Source: Sinohyriopsis cumingii (Eukaryota > Mollusca > Bivalvia > Unionida > Unionidae). From it: DNA of 64,000 nucleotides. This document shows positions 15,186-24,161 of this stretch, piece by piece. The position numbers and the translations under genes were made by a program. Position 1 is the first letter of the stretch, and each line of letters opens with the position of its first letter. The notes below the pieces were generated by a model, which was given only the letters and a program-made list of their open reading frames with translations, was not told where the DNA came from and made no database searches. The DNA lies in the NCBI GenBank assembly GCA_028554795.2, contig CM068829.1, positions 133,240,825-133,304,824 of the forward strand, read 5' to 3'.

Positions 15186-15641
15186 CTAAATCCTCTTTGG
15201 TCTGACACAAGAAATGTACTCTTTGCACAAACATGGTTTCACTTCAGTGTCAAATTTAAATCGTTGAGTCACTAATCTACACATGACAATTCGTTCAGAA
15301 GTTTCCTCTTTCACTAAGTTGACATTGTGTTCAAGATGTTGGTAATTCGTTAACTCTTCCTCTGGAATTCGATGCAGTACGTTTACAATGATGTAGGTAG
15401 AATCGTCCATACCAAACCAATCCTTTTTAAAACTAGAGGATCGTTGATCAATGTCTGTCCGATGGAACACTTTCAATTGAATCAATCCTTGTATAGCCTT
15501 CAGGTACCAGTGGTTCAAACACCGGTGACGTAACGGATGCAATTGTTCTTTACGTTTCACTTGTATTTTGACCAGCTCTCGGTAAATGCGTTCTCTCAAC
15601 TCCACAGGCAAAGCACGAATGTTCTCTTGTAAAGTATCCAT
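15186..15641 (-). CDS. F-box-like accessory protein, copy 1
   Basis: 151 residues from the ATG at 15639-15641. Same F-box-like N-terminus as the 15173 gene, differing at one residue in the first 38, then a diverged C-terminal part ending C-K-E-Y-I-S-C-V-R-P-K-R-I. It starts 28 bases after the BIR gene and ends 12 bases before copy 2, so the three could be co-transcribed from the TATATAAAAAG box at 16469-16476. No similar pair exists in element 2. The F-box assignment is motif-level only; a structure-based comparison would be needed to separate it from other short helical adaptors. Confidence 0.65.
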   Translation of the reverse strand: MDTLQENIRALPVELRERIYRELVKIQVKRKEQLHPLRHRCLNHWYLKAIQGLIQLKVFHRTDIDQRSSSFKKDWFGMDDSTYIIVNVLHRIPEEELTNYQHLEHNVNLVKEETSERIVMCRLVTQRFKFDTEVKPCLCKEYISCVRPKRI

Positions 15642-15669
15642 GAACAGATTATTATGGTAAGAAGTTACT

Positions 15670-16413
15670 TCAATGTCTCGGTCCCACTAAGGGTAAGTAA
15701 TGACAATTCGGTGACCATCGAGCATGTTCTACGTAGGCCGAATCTTGCGGTTCCCAGTGGTGAAGTGTCACATCGCAACTGAAGCACCTGACTTTATCTC
15801 CTTCGCCCAAGTAGAAAAATCCGGCTCTGGCTAATTCTTCGGGGGTCGGTCCTCCCAGATACTTTGGCCATTTTCCTTTGAACGATTGAAGACGATTTTC
15901 AAAGTCGCAGTATTCCGACAAACGCACAGGAAACGAATATTCGTTTTTCACAGGTTCGTTTCGATGAGGGTTGAGTGACATGGGTAGGAGTTTGCTCAAG
16001 GCTGGATGACATCCGTAGGGGGGTAGACGTGAAGGTGAACATTCCCCTTTAAAACGAAACCCAGTAAAATGTCCAAGAGGACGAGCGGCATCACTTTCGC
16101 ATCCGACAGGTTTGACACGCACAGCATCACTTTCCATGATAGGGGTAGGGGCACTAAAGTTCCCATGATGCTTTACGGCATCGCTCAGGTCACAACGTAC
16201 AGCATCGTATCCATCGCAAGGCTCACAATCGCACTCGTCTGCAAACTCCGTTACGCAATTACAATGGTAACCACATGGACAATCGCAGTTTCCTTCCGGA
16301 CATTTTCCGTCGCAATGCCTGGGTCTTATCCATCCAGTATTAGTCACACTAGAGGAAGATACAACTTTTTTACAATCCCCAAACTGGAACGATGTCTCTT
16401 TCAAAGTATTCAT
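15670..16413 (-). CDS. BIR-domain protein (inhibitor-of-apoptosis-like)
   Basis: 247 residues from the ATG at 16411-16413. The C-terminal ~70 residues form a canonical BIR domain: R-L-Q-S-F, then L-A-R-A-G-F-F-Y-L-G, with zinc ligands C210, C213, H230 and C237 in a C-x2-C-x16-H-x6-C pattern. The N-terminal region is Cys-rich (C-D-G-K-C-P-E-G-N-C-D-C-P-C-G-Y-H-C-N-C, residues 34-53) and unlike known IAPs; repeated S-D-A-V/S-D-A-A-type segments follow. No RING or CARD is present. BIR proteins bind caspases or IAP antagonists; a Polinton-borne copy would plausibly block host cell death, which is inferred. TATATAAAAAG lies about 60 bases upstream. Lost from element 2. Confidence 0.9.
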   Translation of the reverse strand: MNTLKETSFQFGDCKKVVSSSSVTNTGWIRPRHCDGKCPEGNCDCPCGYHCNCVTEFADECDCEPCDGYDAVRCDLSDAVKHHGNFSAPTPIMESDAVRVKPVGCESDAARPLGHFTGFRFKGECSPSRLPPYGCHPALSKLLPMSLNPHRNEPVKNEYSFPVRLSEYCDFENRLQSFKGKWPKYLGGPTPEELARAGFFYLGEGDKVRCFSCDVTLHHWEPQDSAYVEHARWSPNCHYLPLVGPRH

Positions 16414-16458
16414 CTTGTTTGCTCGGTCTTGGTAGTCACAATGAACTATCGATCTTGC

Positions 16459-19400
16459 CTAGGGTTCCTTTTTATATACAGACCAATACCGACGTGACCG
16501 TACGGTAAGGTGAAATGATTGGGAAGTCGAACTCGCTTCTGGTACACGATTTGATAAACTTTTTTCCAAAGGTCGACTGACGATGTGGTGAGTGGGTAAA
16601 CGTACAATCTTGTTCGGTTGGTAAGTGGTCACTTTAAAGTTTCCATCCTCTTCCGATTGCAAGGCTTCTTTCAATACCCCAAAGTTGACCACACGACTGG
16701 TACGATGATTCAGAGTCAGTCCTTTCACTTTGCACGTCGTGTGCACTTCTCCTTGTTTGTCCCGGTATTCGTAGCCGTAATTTTTGGGACCGCCACTGAC
16801 GAAACTTAGAATCTTGTCGTCGGGATGCTCGTCTGTCCAGGCTCCTAAACGGTCTCCTTCGATGTCAGGGTGATGTTGAATCGGGTGATGGATGTAAATG
16901 CAACTGTCCGTGTCAAAGTACAGGACGCGTTCTTCTAACAGTTCTAAAGCTTCGTACAATTTTAAGCGAGCATGGGCTGTCACGTAAGCCGCAATGATGA
17001 CATTTCCAAAGGGGTCGTCTTGTACAAAGTCCAGATCTTCTTCGTAATTGACTAAGATCAAATCCTCGCGAACGACGTCCACGTGTTTCATGAATTTGGT
17101 TTTGTCGTGAATCATCTGAAAGTAGCGGGAAGGTTCTGTCAAATATTCCGTCTTGGGTAAACACGGACGTTGTGCCATTTTACCCCACAAGCAATTTAAC
17201 ATCACTTTGGCAAACGATCGCCTGCCTTCGTTTTTCTCGATGTGGTCTAAAGTGATGCCTTCTTGTTCGTAGTATTTCTCTTTGAATTGTATTTGGTCTT
17301 CGGGAGTGTGACACCAGGAAGGATAGCCGCTGGCTTCTTGCTTCAGTTTCAAAAAGGCATCCACGTAGTCTGCGAAAATGCTTTTCTGAGTAGGGTCACC
17401 CTTGTGGTATTGTTGTGTCTTGGGAAAGTGGCAAATTTCGTACACTTCTAACAGTTGGTATCCCATGTCCATAGCTTTGAACAATTCTACGCTGACCCAG
17501 GTTCCCGTCAAGACCCGTTCTTCCTGGCTGTGATGACAAGGCTGGTCTTGGTTGCACGTTTCGGCACAAGTACGGCACAAAGGAAACATCAGTTTGCCTT
17601 GACAATGGTGAGGTAAGACGGGATGGTATAAGTTCGTGGGAGGCAAAACTTTACACTTGATCAAGCCTTCGTATTGTCGAATGTTGACCAGGTCGATGTG
17701 TTCCGTGAACAATTGCGGGTGCCCTACAGGAAAGCGACAATATTTGCACACATAGGGATACAGCGAACACACGTCCAAGTATTTGATTTCTTCTCCGTTC
17801 TCTTCGTCGGCTTGGTACAGCAAACAGGTGGCATTGGTCCTTCCTCCGTACAAACTATCCCTCGGGTTCAGCGGGTCCATGAACTGGTAACTTTCCACGA
17901 GGCGTTTAAACTCGGGATCGGTTTTCATACGGTGATCGTACTCGTGTTCCCACATTTCCACCACTTGGTATCCTTGCTGTTCTAACTTTAGGCGTCGCTG
18001 ACAAGTGTCCTGGTACAAGTCTTCCATGGTTCGTTGCAAAAACTGATTTTTAGTGCCACGGTCAGGATAACAAACGGGACATCCGTGAAATAAGCAACCG
18101 TTAAACTCGTACACGATCTTGGGGTTTTCTAAGTCCCAGCCATCGACCGAATACGTTCCGATGGTCTTTTCGCCCCCTCCGTTGCGGGCATGCTGAATCC
18201 ACTTGTCTTCCTTGTCGCACAAGTAATGTAACCAACGTAGGGCTTTGACCGAGTATTGACGCTTGACATAGTGGGTCGTTTGAGGACTGATGACAGCCAC
18301 GGTGTTTTCAGGCATGAATCGTTGTCGATACACTAAGGAACACGCTTTGGCAATGGTGCAAGCTTCTTTCAAAGGATCGACCCCTCCGTGTTCCATGAAC
18401 AGTTCTCGAAATTTTCCACAGCAACGCCGTAAAATGTCCACGTCGGAACGACAATACTTTAGCATTTCTTCCTGAAAGTCGAAGGGGTCAGAGGCATGAG
18501 CCTGGTACCAAGCGTAGAAAGCTTCTCGTTGTTCGGTACGCATGTTGTCGGGGTCGTAATAGTGAGCCTCAGGTAAATGGGGTAGAACGGCGTGTTGATT
18601 GGCTTCCGTATTGAAAAAGTGTGGAAAGTACCCTTTAGCCATTTCTGTCATTCCAAACGTTTTAGGCATTCGACTCAAAGGCATGGCCAAATAGCTCATC
18701 GAATCTTTAAACTGTACTTGTCCCACTTGCATGAAAATGATTTTGGCTCCGTTCAAAGTCACTTTAGGACGTTCGGTGCCATGTTCCGTATAGTATCTGA
18801 GAAGAAACTGTCCATCGTATCCGGAGAAATTGTGAGCCATCACCGTGGCATGACGATGACAATCTCCGTAAAGTCCGATGTCCTCTTGGCTCCACGTCTT
18901 GTCGATGGGGTCTAAGACCCATTGGGCAAAATCGGCTAACGTGTTTGGCCCCCGAAAGATTTTTTCACGCCCTCCAGGAATCTTGCTGCAGTGAGGGCAA
19001 TGACTGAAGATAGGTTCTTGAATGCACTTCTCGCACGCTCGATGAGCCACGCAGAAATTAGGAATGTGAATGCCAGTCTCTTGCATGCATTCGAAATCGA
19101 AAAAGATGAAATTGCCTTTCTTCTTGTGACCGTCCTCTTTCTCTGGTAGGGGTTGGTATTTTTGCACGTAACATTGGTGTTCCAAGTCCACGATGTGGTG
19201 ACAAATGTGACATTTCTTTTTTCCTGAACATACGTGTGCCTTGGTACTATTGGTACGTATGCCTTGTCCACACGTAGGGCACAATCTCAGGAGTTGACAA
19301 GCACATTTCTGCTGTGAACCTTGCGTTTTCAGATGTTGTTGGTAACAGGTAGGGCTGACAAACGTGCGCAGACAAGTGGAACAAGGCACTGGTTCTTCGC

Positions 19401-20508
19401 TCAGACAGGGTGAAGAGGCCAAACATCCTGAGCATTTCGATCCACAATGCTTGTGTTGCTCTCGATTATTATAACCATGGTCACATTTCTCACAGTAATA
19501 ACCGTATCCCAGGAATCCGGTGATACTGGTAATGGTATCGAAATGGTCATCGTGATGATAAACATGAATGTATTTTCCGTCCTTAAAATCTTGCCCTCGA
19601 AACAACAGAGACCCGCGCACTTCTTGAGGGTGCACTTTCAAAGTGTATCGTGGAGCTAGGGCATCTTACAATTTTTGCATCTCAGGAATGCCACAGGGTG
19701 TGTCTTTGGACATGCCAGCTTTTCGTAACAGGAGTTCTGCTTCACTTCGTTGTTTGGCTCGGTCCGATTGTCGAATGTTCTCCCAGTCTCTTTTCCATTC
19801 TACCGTGTCGTTCTTGTTGGCATAGGTTCGTCCCACCACGATGGCACGGGCTAAACACATCTGGTCATGAGGATTGTGAATTTGGACAAGGCTACGCTTA
19901 ATGCTGCGAAGGTCGTTCACCAATAACATCTTTTTGCGTCCGGTCCCTTGAGGAGGAGAGACGTGGGTCATGTCCAATGTGGCTTTTCCATCGGTGATGT
20001 CAAACTGGTCATTAGATTGTTGCACGTGTTGAATCTTGTCCATGACTTTGGAAGCGGTCAATTCTGCAGGGGTGCTAAACTCGATCCAAACAGGGGATTT
20101 CAAACCGTCGTGTTGTATGGAAAGTCTCAAGCGATCGTCTTCTTTGGGTTGACATTGTCGCTTGAGTGCAGTGAGCAGAGAATCCCACACTCCGGTGATG
20201 AACCCTTCTGCTTTCTCTAACGGTACTTCGGACTTGAAATCTTTAAACTTCACCGTGTATTTGTAAGCCGTGGTTCTAAATTTTCTAGAGGAGCGCTTTT
20301 CCGTCTCTCGAATGGAATAGTACTTTTCAGGGTTGACAAAGGGTGGTGGACTTGGTTTAGAGGGTTCGGATTCTGGTTCACTCATGTCCTCTTCAAAATC
20401 ACTGGCATGAATTTGTGTCAATATTTCAGCCCTGGTACGAGGCGATAGATCACGTTTCTGCCTCTTACTTTCTTCTTCTTTCTTCTCGAATGAATGGGAT
20501 CGTTTCAT
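16459..20508 (-). pseudogene. polB: Protein-primed family B DNA polymerase, interrupted
   Basis: Replicative polymerase of the element, expected ~1349 codons from the ATG at 20506-20508. The first 280 residues (including L-A-R-A-I-V-V-G, typical of Polinton PolB N-termini) end at a TAA at 19666-19668. The same frame then resumes with a Cys-rich zinc-finger-like region, exonuclease motifs (F-F-D-F-E-C near 19100, N-F-S-G-Y-D near 18820, Y-C-R-S-D near 18445) and polymerase motifs (D-V-C-S-L-Y-P near 17770, K-V-M-L-N-C-L-W-G-K near 17200, F-D-T-D-S near 16905). Element 2 has CAA at the stop position, so this is one interrupted gene, not two. A six-T run at 16560-16565 (five in element 2) also shifts the last ~38 codons. 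The second part has no ATG until the exonuclease motif itself. Confidence 0.93.
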
Positions 20509-20556
20509 CTTGAAAGCAAAAAGTCAAATGACTCAAGTTCAAACACCATGAACTAC

Positions 20557-20590
20557 TTTATAGTCATAGCAGACCAGCGTATATAAAAGG
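20557..20590. promoter_or_regulatory. Divergent promoter between polB and CCHC gene
   Basis: CTTTATAG at 20557-20564 reads CTATAAAG towards polB, and GTATATAAAAGG at 20579-20590 serves the plus-strand CCHC gene. Each TATA lies about 50-60 bases from its start codon. The arrangement is conserved in element 2 (about 48240-48275). Confidence 0.75.
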
Positions 20591-20642
20591 GTGTGTGTCT
20601 TGTCCTTTCACTATTCATTTCACTCTCAAGCCGAGCACAACG

Positions 20643-21083
20643 ATGGAAGAGACTAACCAGATGGAACGTTTCGTCAGAGCTTTGCGAGGGGTCATTAGAA
20701 AATTCTCTTCAGACCATCCTACGGACTACTCTCCTTCCTTTCGAGATAAAAGTCAAGATACTTGCTATATCTGTCAGAAGAAAGGGCATTGGTCTTCAGA
20801 GTGTCCAGACCGTCAAAAAACAGGAGCTAAAAAAGACAAAAGTAAAGATACCTGTTATTATTGTAAAGAAAAAGGACATTGGTCTCCAGATTGCCCAAAA
20901 AAGAAACAAGAGGAGTCAGAAGAAAAGAAGGATTCTTCAGAAGAAGAGAGGGATTCTTCAGAGGAAGAAAGCAGACAGGTGAAGAAAAAGAAACAGGAGA
21001 CGAAAAAAAGAAGGGAAGAAAGCGAGGAGGAAGAAGAGGAAAAGAGTGTGACGGTGAAGAAATTTAAAAAACAGAGAGACTAA
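20643..21083 (+). CDS. CCHC zinc-knuckle protein with acidic/basic tail
   Basis: 146 residues from the ATG at 20643; the open frame further upstream starts at GTG inside the promoter region. Two zinc knuckles, C41-x2-C44-x4-H49-x4-C54 and C71-x2-C74-x4-H79-x4-C84, match the retroviral nucleocapsid/CNBP type (C-x2-C-x4-H-x4-C). A Ser/Glu tail (D-S-S-E-E-E-R-type repeats, good casein-kinase-2 sites) and a Lys/Arg-rich end follow. It should bind single-stranded nucleic acid and could act as a replication or packaging chaperone. Plus strand, divergent from polB, with TATATAAAA and AATAAA (21170-21175). Intact in element 2 with a longer repeat tail. Confidence 0.88.
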   Translation: MEETNQMERFVRALRGVIRKFSSDHPTDYSPSFRDKSQDTCYICQKKGHWSSECPDRQKTGAKKDKSKDTCYYCKEKGHWSPDCPKKKQEESEEKKDSSEEERDSSEEESRQVKKKKQETKKRREESEEEEEEKSVTVKKFKKQRD

Positions 21084-21169
21084 ACAAGGAGAAAAGAAGA
21101 AATCAATGAACTTTTTATTAAAGTGTTGTGTTGTGAATTGTGAATTGGATTGTAAAAAATGGAGAAAAG

Positions 21170-21175
21170 AATAAA
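21170..21175 (+). terminator. Poly(A) signal AATAAA for the CCHC gene
   Basis: AATAAA 87 bases after the stop codon on the plus strand; ATTAAA at about 21117 is an alternative. Element 2 has AATACA at the equivalent position. The rest of 21084-21340 is non-coding. Confidence 0.5.
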
Positions 21176-21340
21176 TGAATGATATAAGGTAAGAGTCTTT
21201 GAGTTTTGATTTTAAAATAAGAAGCTACACTCACGCACTCATACAAAGACACGTACTATAAGGGTAAAAATGGGTGGGGTTTATTTTTTTTTTGAGTTAT
21301 TGGCAAATTGAAATTGTATTTCTTTTCGAGATATGTGGGT

Positions 21341-21356
21341 GGCCCTGAAAAGGGCC
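21341..21356 (-). terminator. Histone-type 3' stem-loop and downstream element (Q-rich gene)
   Basis: Minus strand AAAAGGCCCT-TTTC-AGGGCC-ACCCA, the closest match here to the animal histone consensus including the ACCCA flank. GAAAAGAA follows 13 nt later (21320-21327). Lies 28 bases after the stop codon at 21384. Confidence 0.83.
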
Positions 21357-21383
21357 TTTTTTCTTTACGATGTAGGGGTGAGT

Positions 21384-21960
21384 TTAAGCAATCAACTTTA
21401 ACTGCCTTATGCCTTTGCCACGGCCAAGGCCTACTTCTGGACTGCGTAATGTTGATGATGATGATAATGATTGGGTTGAAATCACTAAGGGTGGTACGGT
21501 AGGCTTAGTCACAGGGTTGACATGTTTAGCTCGGGAAGGTCGTATTCTCTTCGGTCGTGATAAAGAAGTCTGATACATTTGTTTCAGACTTCTTAACTCC
21601 GCTAAAATATCCAACAGTACCGTGACCATTTGATTCTCACCCTCTTGTTTCTTTGCTGCTACTTCTTCTTGCTGTTGTTTTTTTCTTACCTCTTCTTCTT
21701 GTTGCTGTTGCTGTAGGAGAAAAGCCTGTTCCGCTTCTTTTTGTCGTTGCATAAATTTCTCCAATTCTTCTTTCTGTCTCTGTCTAAAATTCTCCACTTG
21801 TGGTAATGAAGAAGGTAACGAAGGTTCCGGAACAAATTCTTGCGAGGAGAGAAAATCCACAAAATCCCAATTCACCTCTTCTGAAAGTAAGTCCGGGTTC
21901 CCTTGGGCGGTCTCCGCTGCTGGTGCACCCCATTGGATCGTTTTCTGAGTTTCCGTCATG
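21384..21960 (-). CDS. Q-rich coiled-coil protein
   Basis: 192 residues from the ATG at 21958-21960, chosen because this Met (M-T-E-T-Q-K-T-I) is the one conserved in element 2. The acidic N-terminus contains W-D-F-V-D-F-L-S-S-Q-E-F. A long Gln/Glu/Lys coiled coil with two short Q runs follows, then a helix (V-T-V-L-L-D-I-L-A-E-L-R-S-L), then a basic tail with R-P-K-R-I-R-P. It shares coiled-coil and poly-Q character with the left cassettes and, like them, ends at a histone-type stem-loop, but is driven by the CRE-containing divergent promoter. Function unknown. Confidence 0.72.
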
Positions 21961-22002
21961 TTGAATGACTGTCGCATAGATTGACTGCACACAAGCGCTA
22001 GC

Positions 22003-22135
22003 AGATCTATATTGACTACGTGACGTCACAGACTGCTCTCTTCGGATTGGATGCAGCTGGCTGAATTTTGTAACGCGTGTTCGGATTGGTGAATGAACTC
22101 AATCCGTTTCAATCCTACCTGTCCCTATAAATAAG
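22003..22135. promoter_or_regulatory. Divergent promoter with palindromic CRE
   Basis: TGACGTCA, the perfect CREB/ATF palindrome, lies at 22021-22028 within ACGTGACGTCACAGACTG. TATAAATA at 22126-22133 points to the plus-strand right-end gene; a weak TATA-like ATATAGA near 22003-22012 points to the Q-rich gene (a clear TATATAGA in element 2). A tract of ACGCGTGTTCGGATTGGTGAA, with an inverted CCAAT, is also conserved between the elements. Confidence 0.7.
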
Positions 22136-22177
22136 CGCAGTTCAGTGCATTGATTCACCTATGCTCGGAGCCTCAAC

Positions 22178-22408
22178 ATGTGGACCGACGTTGAATCTTC
22201 AACCCTTGTGTCAACAATGATGTTCAGGACGGACATGCTCATGTATGTCCGATCCAAGTGGACCGTTGTCCACAGGACCAGCAGCAGCCTGTGGATAAGA
22301 AGAGTCTATATAGAGAGACAAGGTTGCCTCAAGAGGACTCTGATGTATGGCCCTGCTGTAAGACGAAGTTTGAGGACAAGAAGATGTCGCAAATGCCCTT
22401 TATGTTAA
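22178..22408 (+). CDS. Small basic protein with CxxC end (right-end gene)
   Basis: 76 residues from the ATG at 22178, about 50 bases after TATAAATA. It contains M-M-F-R-T-D-M-L-M-Y-V-R-S-K-W-T-V-V and ends in an Arg cluster plus C-x2-C-x2-C-type residues (R-C-R-K-C-P-L-C). The frame is intact and about three quarters identical in element 2, which argues strongly that this very short ORF is real. Transcribed outward; a histone-type stem-loop in the TIR begins 23 bases after the stop. Function unknown; nucleic-acid binding is possible. Confidence 0.75.
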   Translation: MWTDVESSTLVSTMMFRTDMLMYVRSKWTVVHRTSSSLWIRRVYIERQGCLKRTLMYGPAVRRSLRTRRCRKCPLC

Positions 22409-22427
22409 GGGCATATTAACATAAACC

Positions 22428-22857
22428 AAAGGCCCTTTTCAGGGCCAGCCATATTTCTCGAAAAGAGATAGTCTTTGAATTGCCTACCCCTTTTTTTATT
22501 TTATTTTTTTTTTTATTTTTTTTAAAAAAAAATAGAGACCCTCCCTGTTTCAATTTTACATAGACCCTATACAGTCCCAAGGGTTTATGTCCATGTTAAA
22601 TTTACATAGACCCTATATTGTCCCAGGGTTTTTGGCCATGTTAATTCCCATAGACCCTATATGTTCCCACGATTTTTCTCCATGTTAAATTTACATAGAC
22701 CCTATATTGTCCCAGGGTTTTTGGCCATGTTAATTCCCATAGACCCTATATGTTCCCACGATTTTTCTCCATGTTAAATTTACATAGACCCTATATGTTC
22801 CCAAGGGGGTCTGTAATGATAAATCCCATAGACCCTATAAGATCCCCATTAACTACT
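22428..22857 (-). repeat. Right terminal inverted repeat of element 1
   Basis: Reverse complement of 2601-3030 with only minor differences in the A/T homopolymers. Contains the stem-loop at its inner edge and the ~45-bp repeat units; ends ...ATTAACTACT. Confidence 0.95.
22431..22446 (+). terminator. Histone-type 3' stem-loop and downstream element (TIR copy, right-end gene)
   Basis: Plus strand ACCAAA-GGCCCT-TTTC-AGGGCC-AGCC, then GAAAAGAG at 22460-22467 after 13 nt. Mirror image of the left TIR copy, so both outward-reading terminal genes receive the same signal. Confidence 0.8.
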
Positions 22858-22863
22858 TACAGG
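22858..22863. other. Target-site duplication of element 1, right copy
   Basis: TACAGG, identical to 2595-2600. Confidence 0.93.
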
Positions 22864-23489
22864 TTAGAGAACTAATTCTTACTCTACGGAATGACTGTGT
22901 AGATACATGAGAATTAGTTACTTGGTCGTCATGCGAGTGTATCTGCTACACATGAGTGCATATAACACCGACTGAGTTACATCATATTTTGGCGATGTGT
23001 ACTTAGTTGTGAGGGAATATGGGCTCGTATGTGCAGGCAAGGTGATGGGTGCCGTTGGCATTTCTCATTAGAACTCTTGTGGCTTTAGGCATAGAGCTGA
23101 ATGTTAAATTCCGTAAAGGTGTTGGGTCTATTATGATGAACGAAATTATTCATTCTTATTTCATCTATTTGAATTCTACTGAAATAAAAACTGTGTTACA
23201 AAGAATTTCACATGGGTAATGATTTAATATTTAATGAAACTCGTTGAGTCAAGGCTTGCAAAAGCTGGACAGTGTTAAACGAGTTAATAAAATCAATATT
23301 AAATCTATACTCATTTGAGATCCTCTGTTTCTGGAATCCTTACCTTCTAACATGTACCTACCATTTTTGCGGATGGGCTCATTTACGCATTCATTAGTGG
23401 GTTTGCGAATGAGAGCTTAGAGATATTTGCCGTAACTTGCCGCTTGGTTTCGATTCCTGATTTAAGCCAATTAAAACTTTCGATCCGGT
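22864..23489. other. Host intron sequence
   Basis: Remainder of the Mieap-like intron to the right of element 1; no ORF or repeat recognised. Confidence 0.6.
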
Positions 23490-23490
23490 T

Positions 23491-23566
<76 letters not shown>
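23490..23566. repeat. (TG)n(TA)n microsatellite
   Basis: Compound dinucleotide repeat directly before the acceptor of the next host exon. Confidence 0.95.
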
Positions 23567-23571
<5 letters not shown>

Positions 23572-23578
23572 CTCACAG

Positions 23579-23656
23579 GTTAACCTGAACTGCAAAAGAC
23601 TGCTGAAAGAAGCCAGAAAGCATGTCGATATCAAACAAGCTGATGATCTTAATAAG
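23579..23656 (+). CDS. Mieap/SPATA18-like gene, internal exon
   Basis: A 26-codon exon, phase 0 at both ends; the acceptor is CACCTCACAG|GTTAAC and the donor is AATAAG|GTAGAC. It encodes helical C-K-R-L-L-K-E-A-R-K-H-V-D-I-K. It joins in frame to 1816-1896 (left of the element) and to 24162-24908, consistent with one gene interrupted by the Polinton. Confidence 0.6.
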
Positions 23657-24161
23657 GTAGACTGCATTCTTTTTTTCTTCTTTTTTTTGACAATGTGGCA
23701 CCCAATCGGCTTTGATATAAGCAAGGAGCACCTTTCAGAGTTGACTGCATGAACATTTTCTTGAGTGTCGCTAATTTTCGATGTATTTGTATTTTTTGGT
23801 CTATTTACACTAATTTCCTTTTATTTTATGACAAATTGCTATCTCTTTAAATCATACGTGATAGTCAAAGATGATACGCGCTTTATGCAAACAATACATC
23901 CAATTGTTAATACTGTTTAGGTTACATTTAATGACATTTTATTGATTTTTATTTAATCCTAGAGTTGTGTGTAGGTCTTCCTTACACCCACATAAATAGG
24001 ATAATGTTATGTGTGGGAATATGCTTCTTATAAGATTATCTGATTGATAATGTTACCGAATTAGAATTATATTTTTTTGCATATTCTGTTGTAAACATTT
24101 ACGTGGTACATCAATAAAACCATTCAATATGACGAGAAAAAATATGTTGTCTTTGTTACAG

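Larger units (their letters stand above)
2601..22857. mobile_element. Polinton/Maverick (adintovirus-like) element 1
   Basis: A 20,257-bp element bounded by TIRs that begin 5'-AG and by a perfect 6-bp target duplication. It encodes the full Polinton set: protein-primed DNA polymerase B, DDE integrase with chromodomain, FtsK/HerA-type packaging ATPase, adenain-like protease, double jelly-roll major capsid and penton-like minor capsid proteins. It adds core-like basic proteins, a BIR gene and other accessory genes. Most genes are on the minus strand; two are on the plus strand at the right. Nearly all coding frames are intact except the polymerase, which has an in-frame TAA and a late 1-nt insertion. 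The perfect target duplication and matching TIRs imply a fairly recent insertion, antisense to the Mieap-like host gene. Confidence 0.97.

Noticed and set aside
16459-19641. Reading the polymerase as two separate genes, a 280-residue replication protein and a 1060-residue polymerase
   Set aside because: The second frame has no ATG before the exonuclease motif, and element 2 encodes both parts in one uninterrupted frame through the junction.
9628-21083. A retrovirus or LTR retrotransposon, suggested by integrase and CCHC knuckles
   Set aside because: No reverse transcriptase, gag or LTRs; inverted termini, PolB, capsid genes and packaging ATPase identify Polintons.
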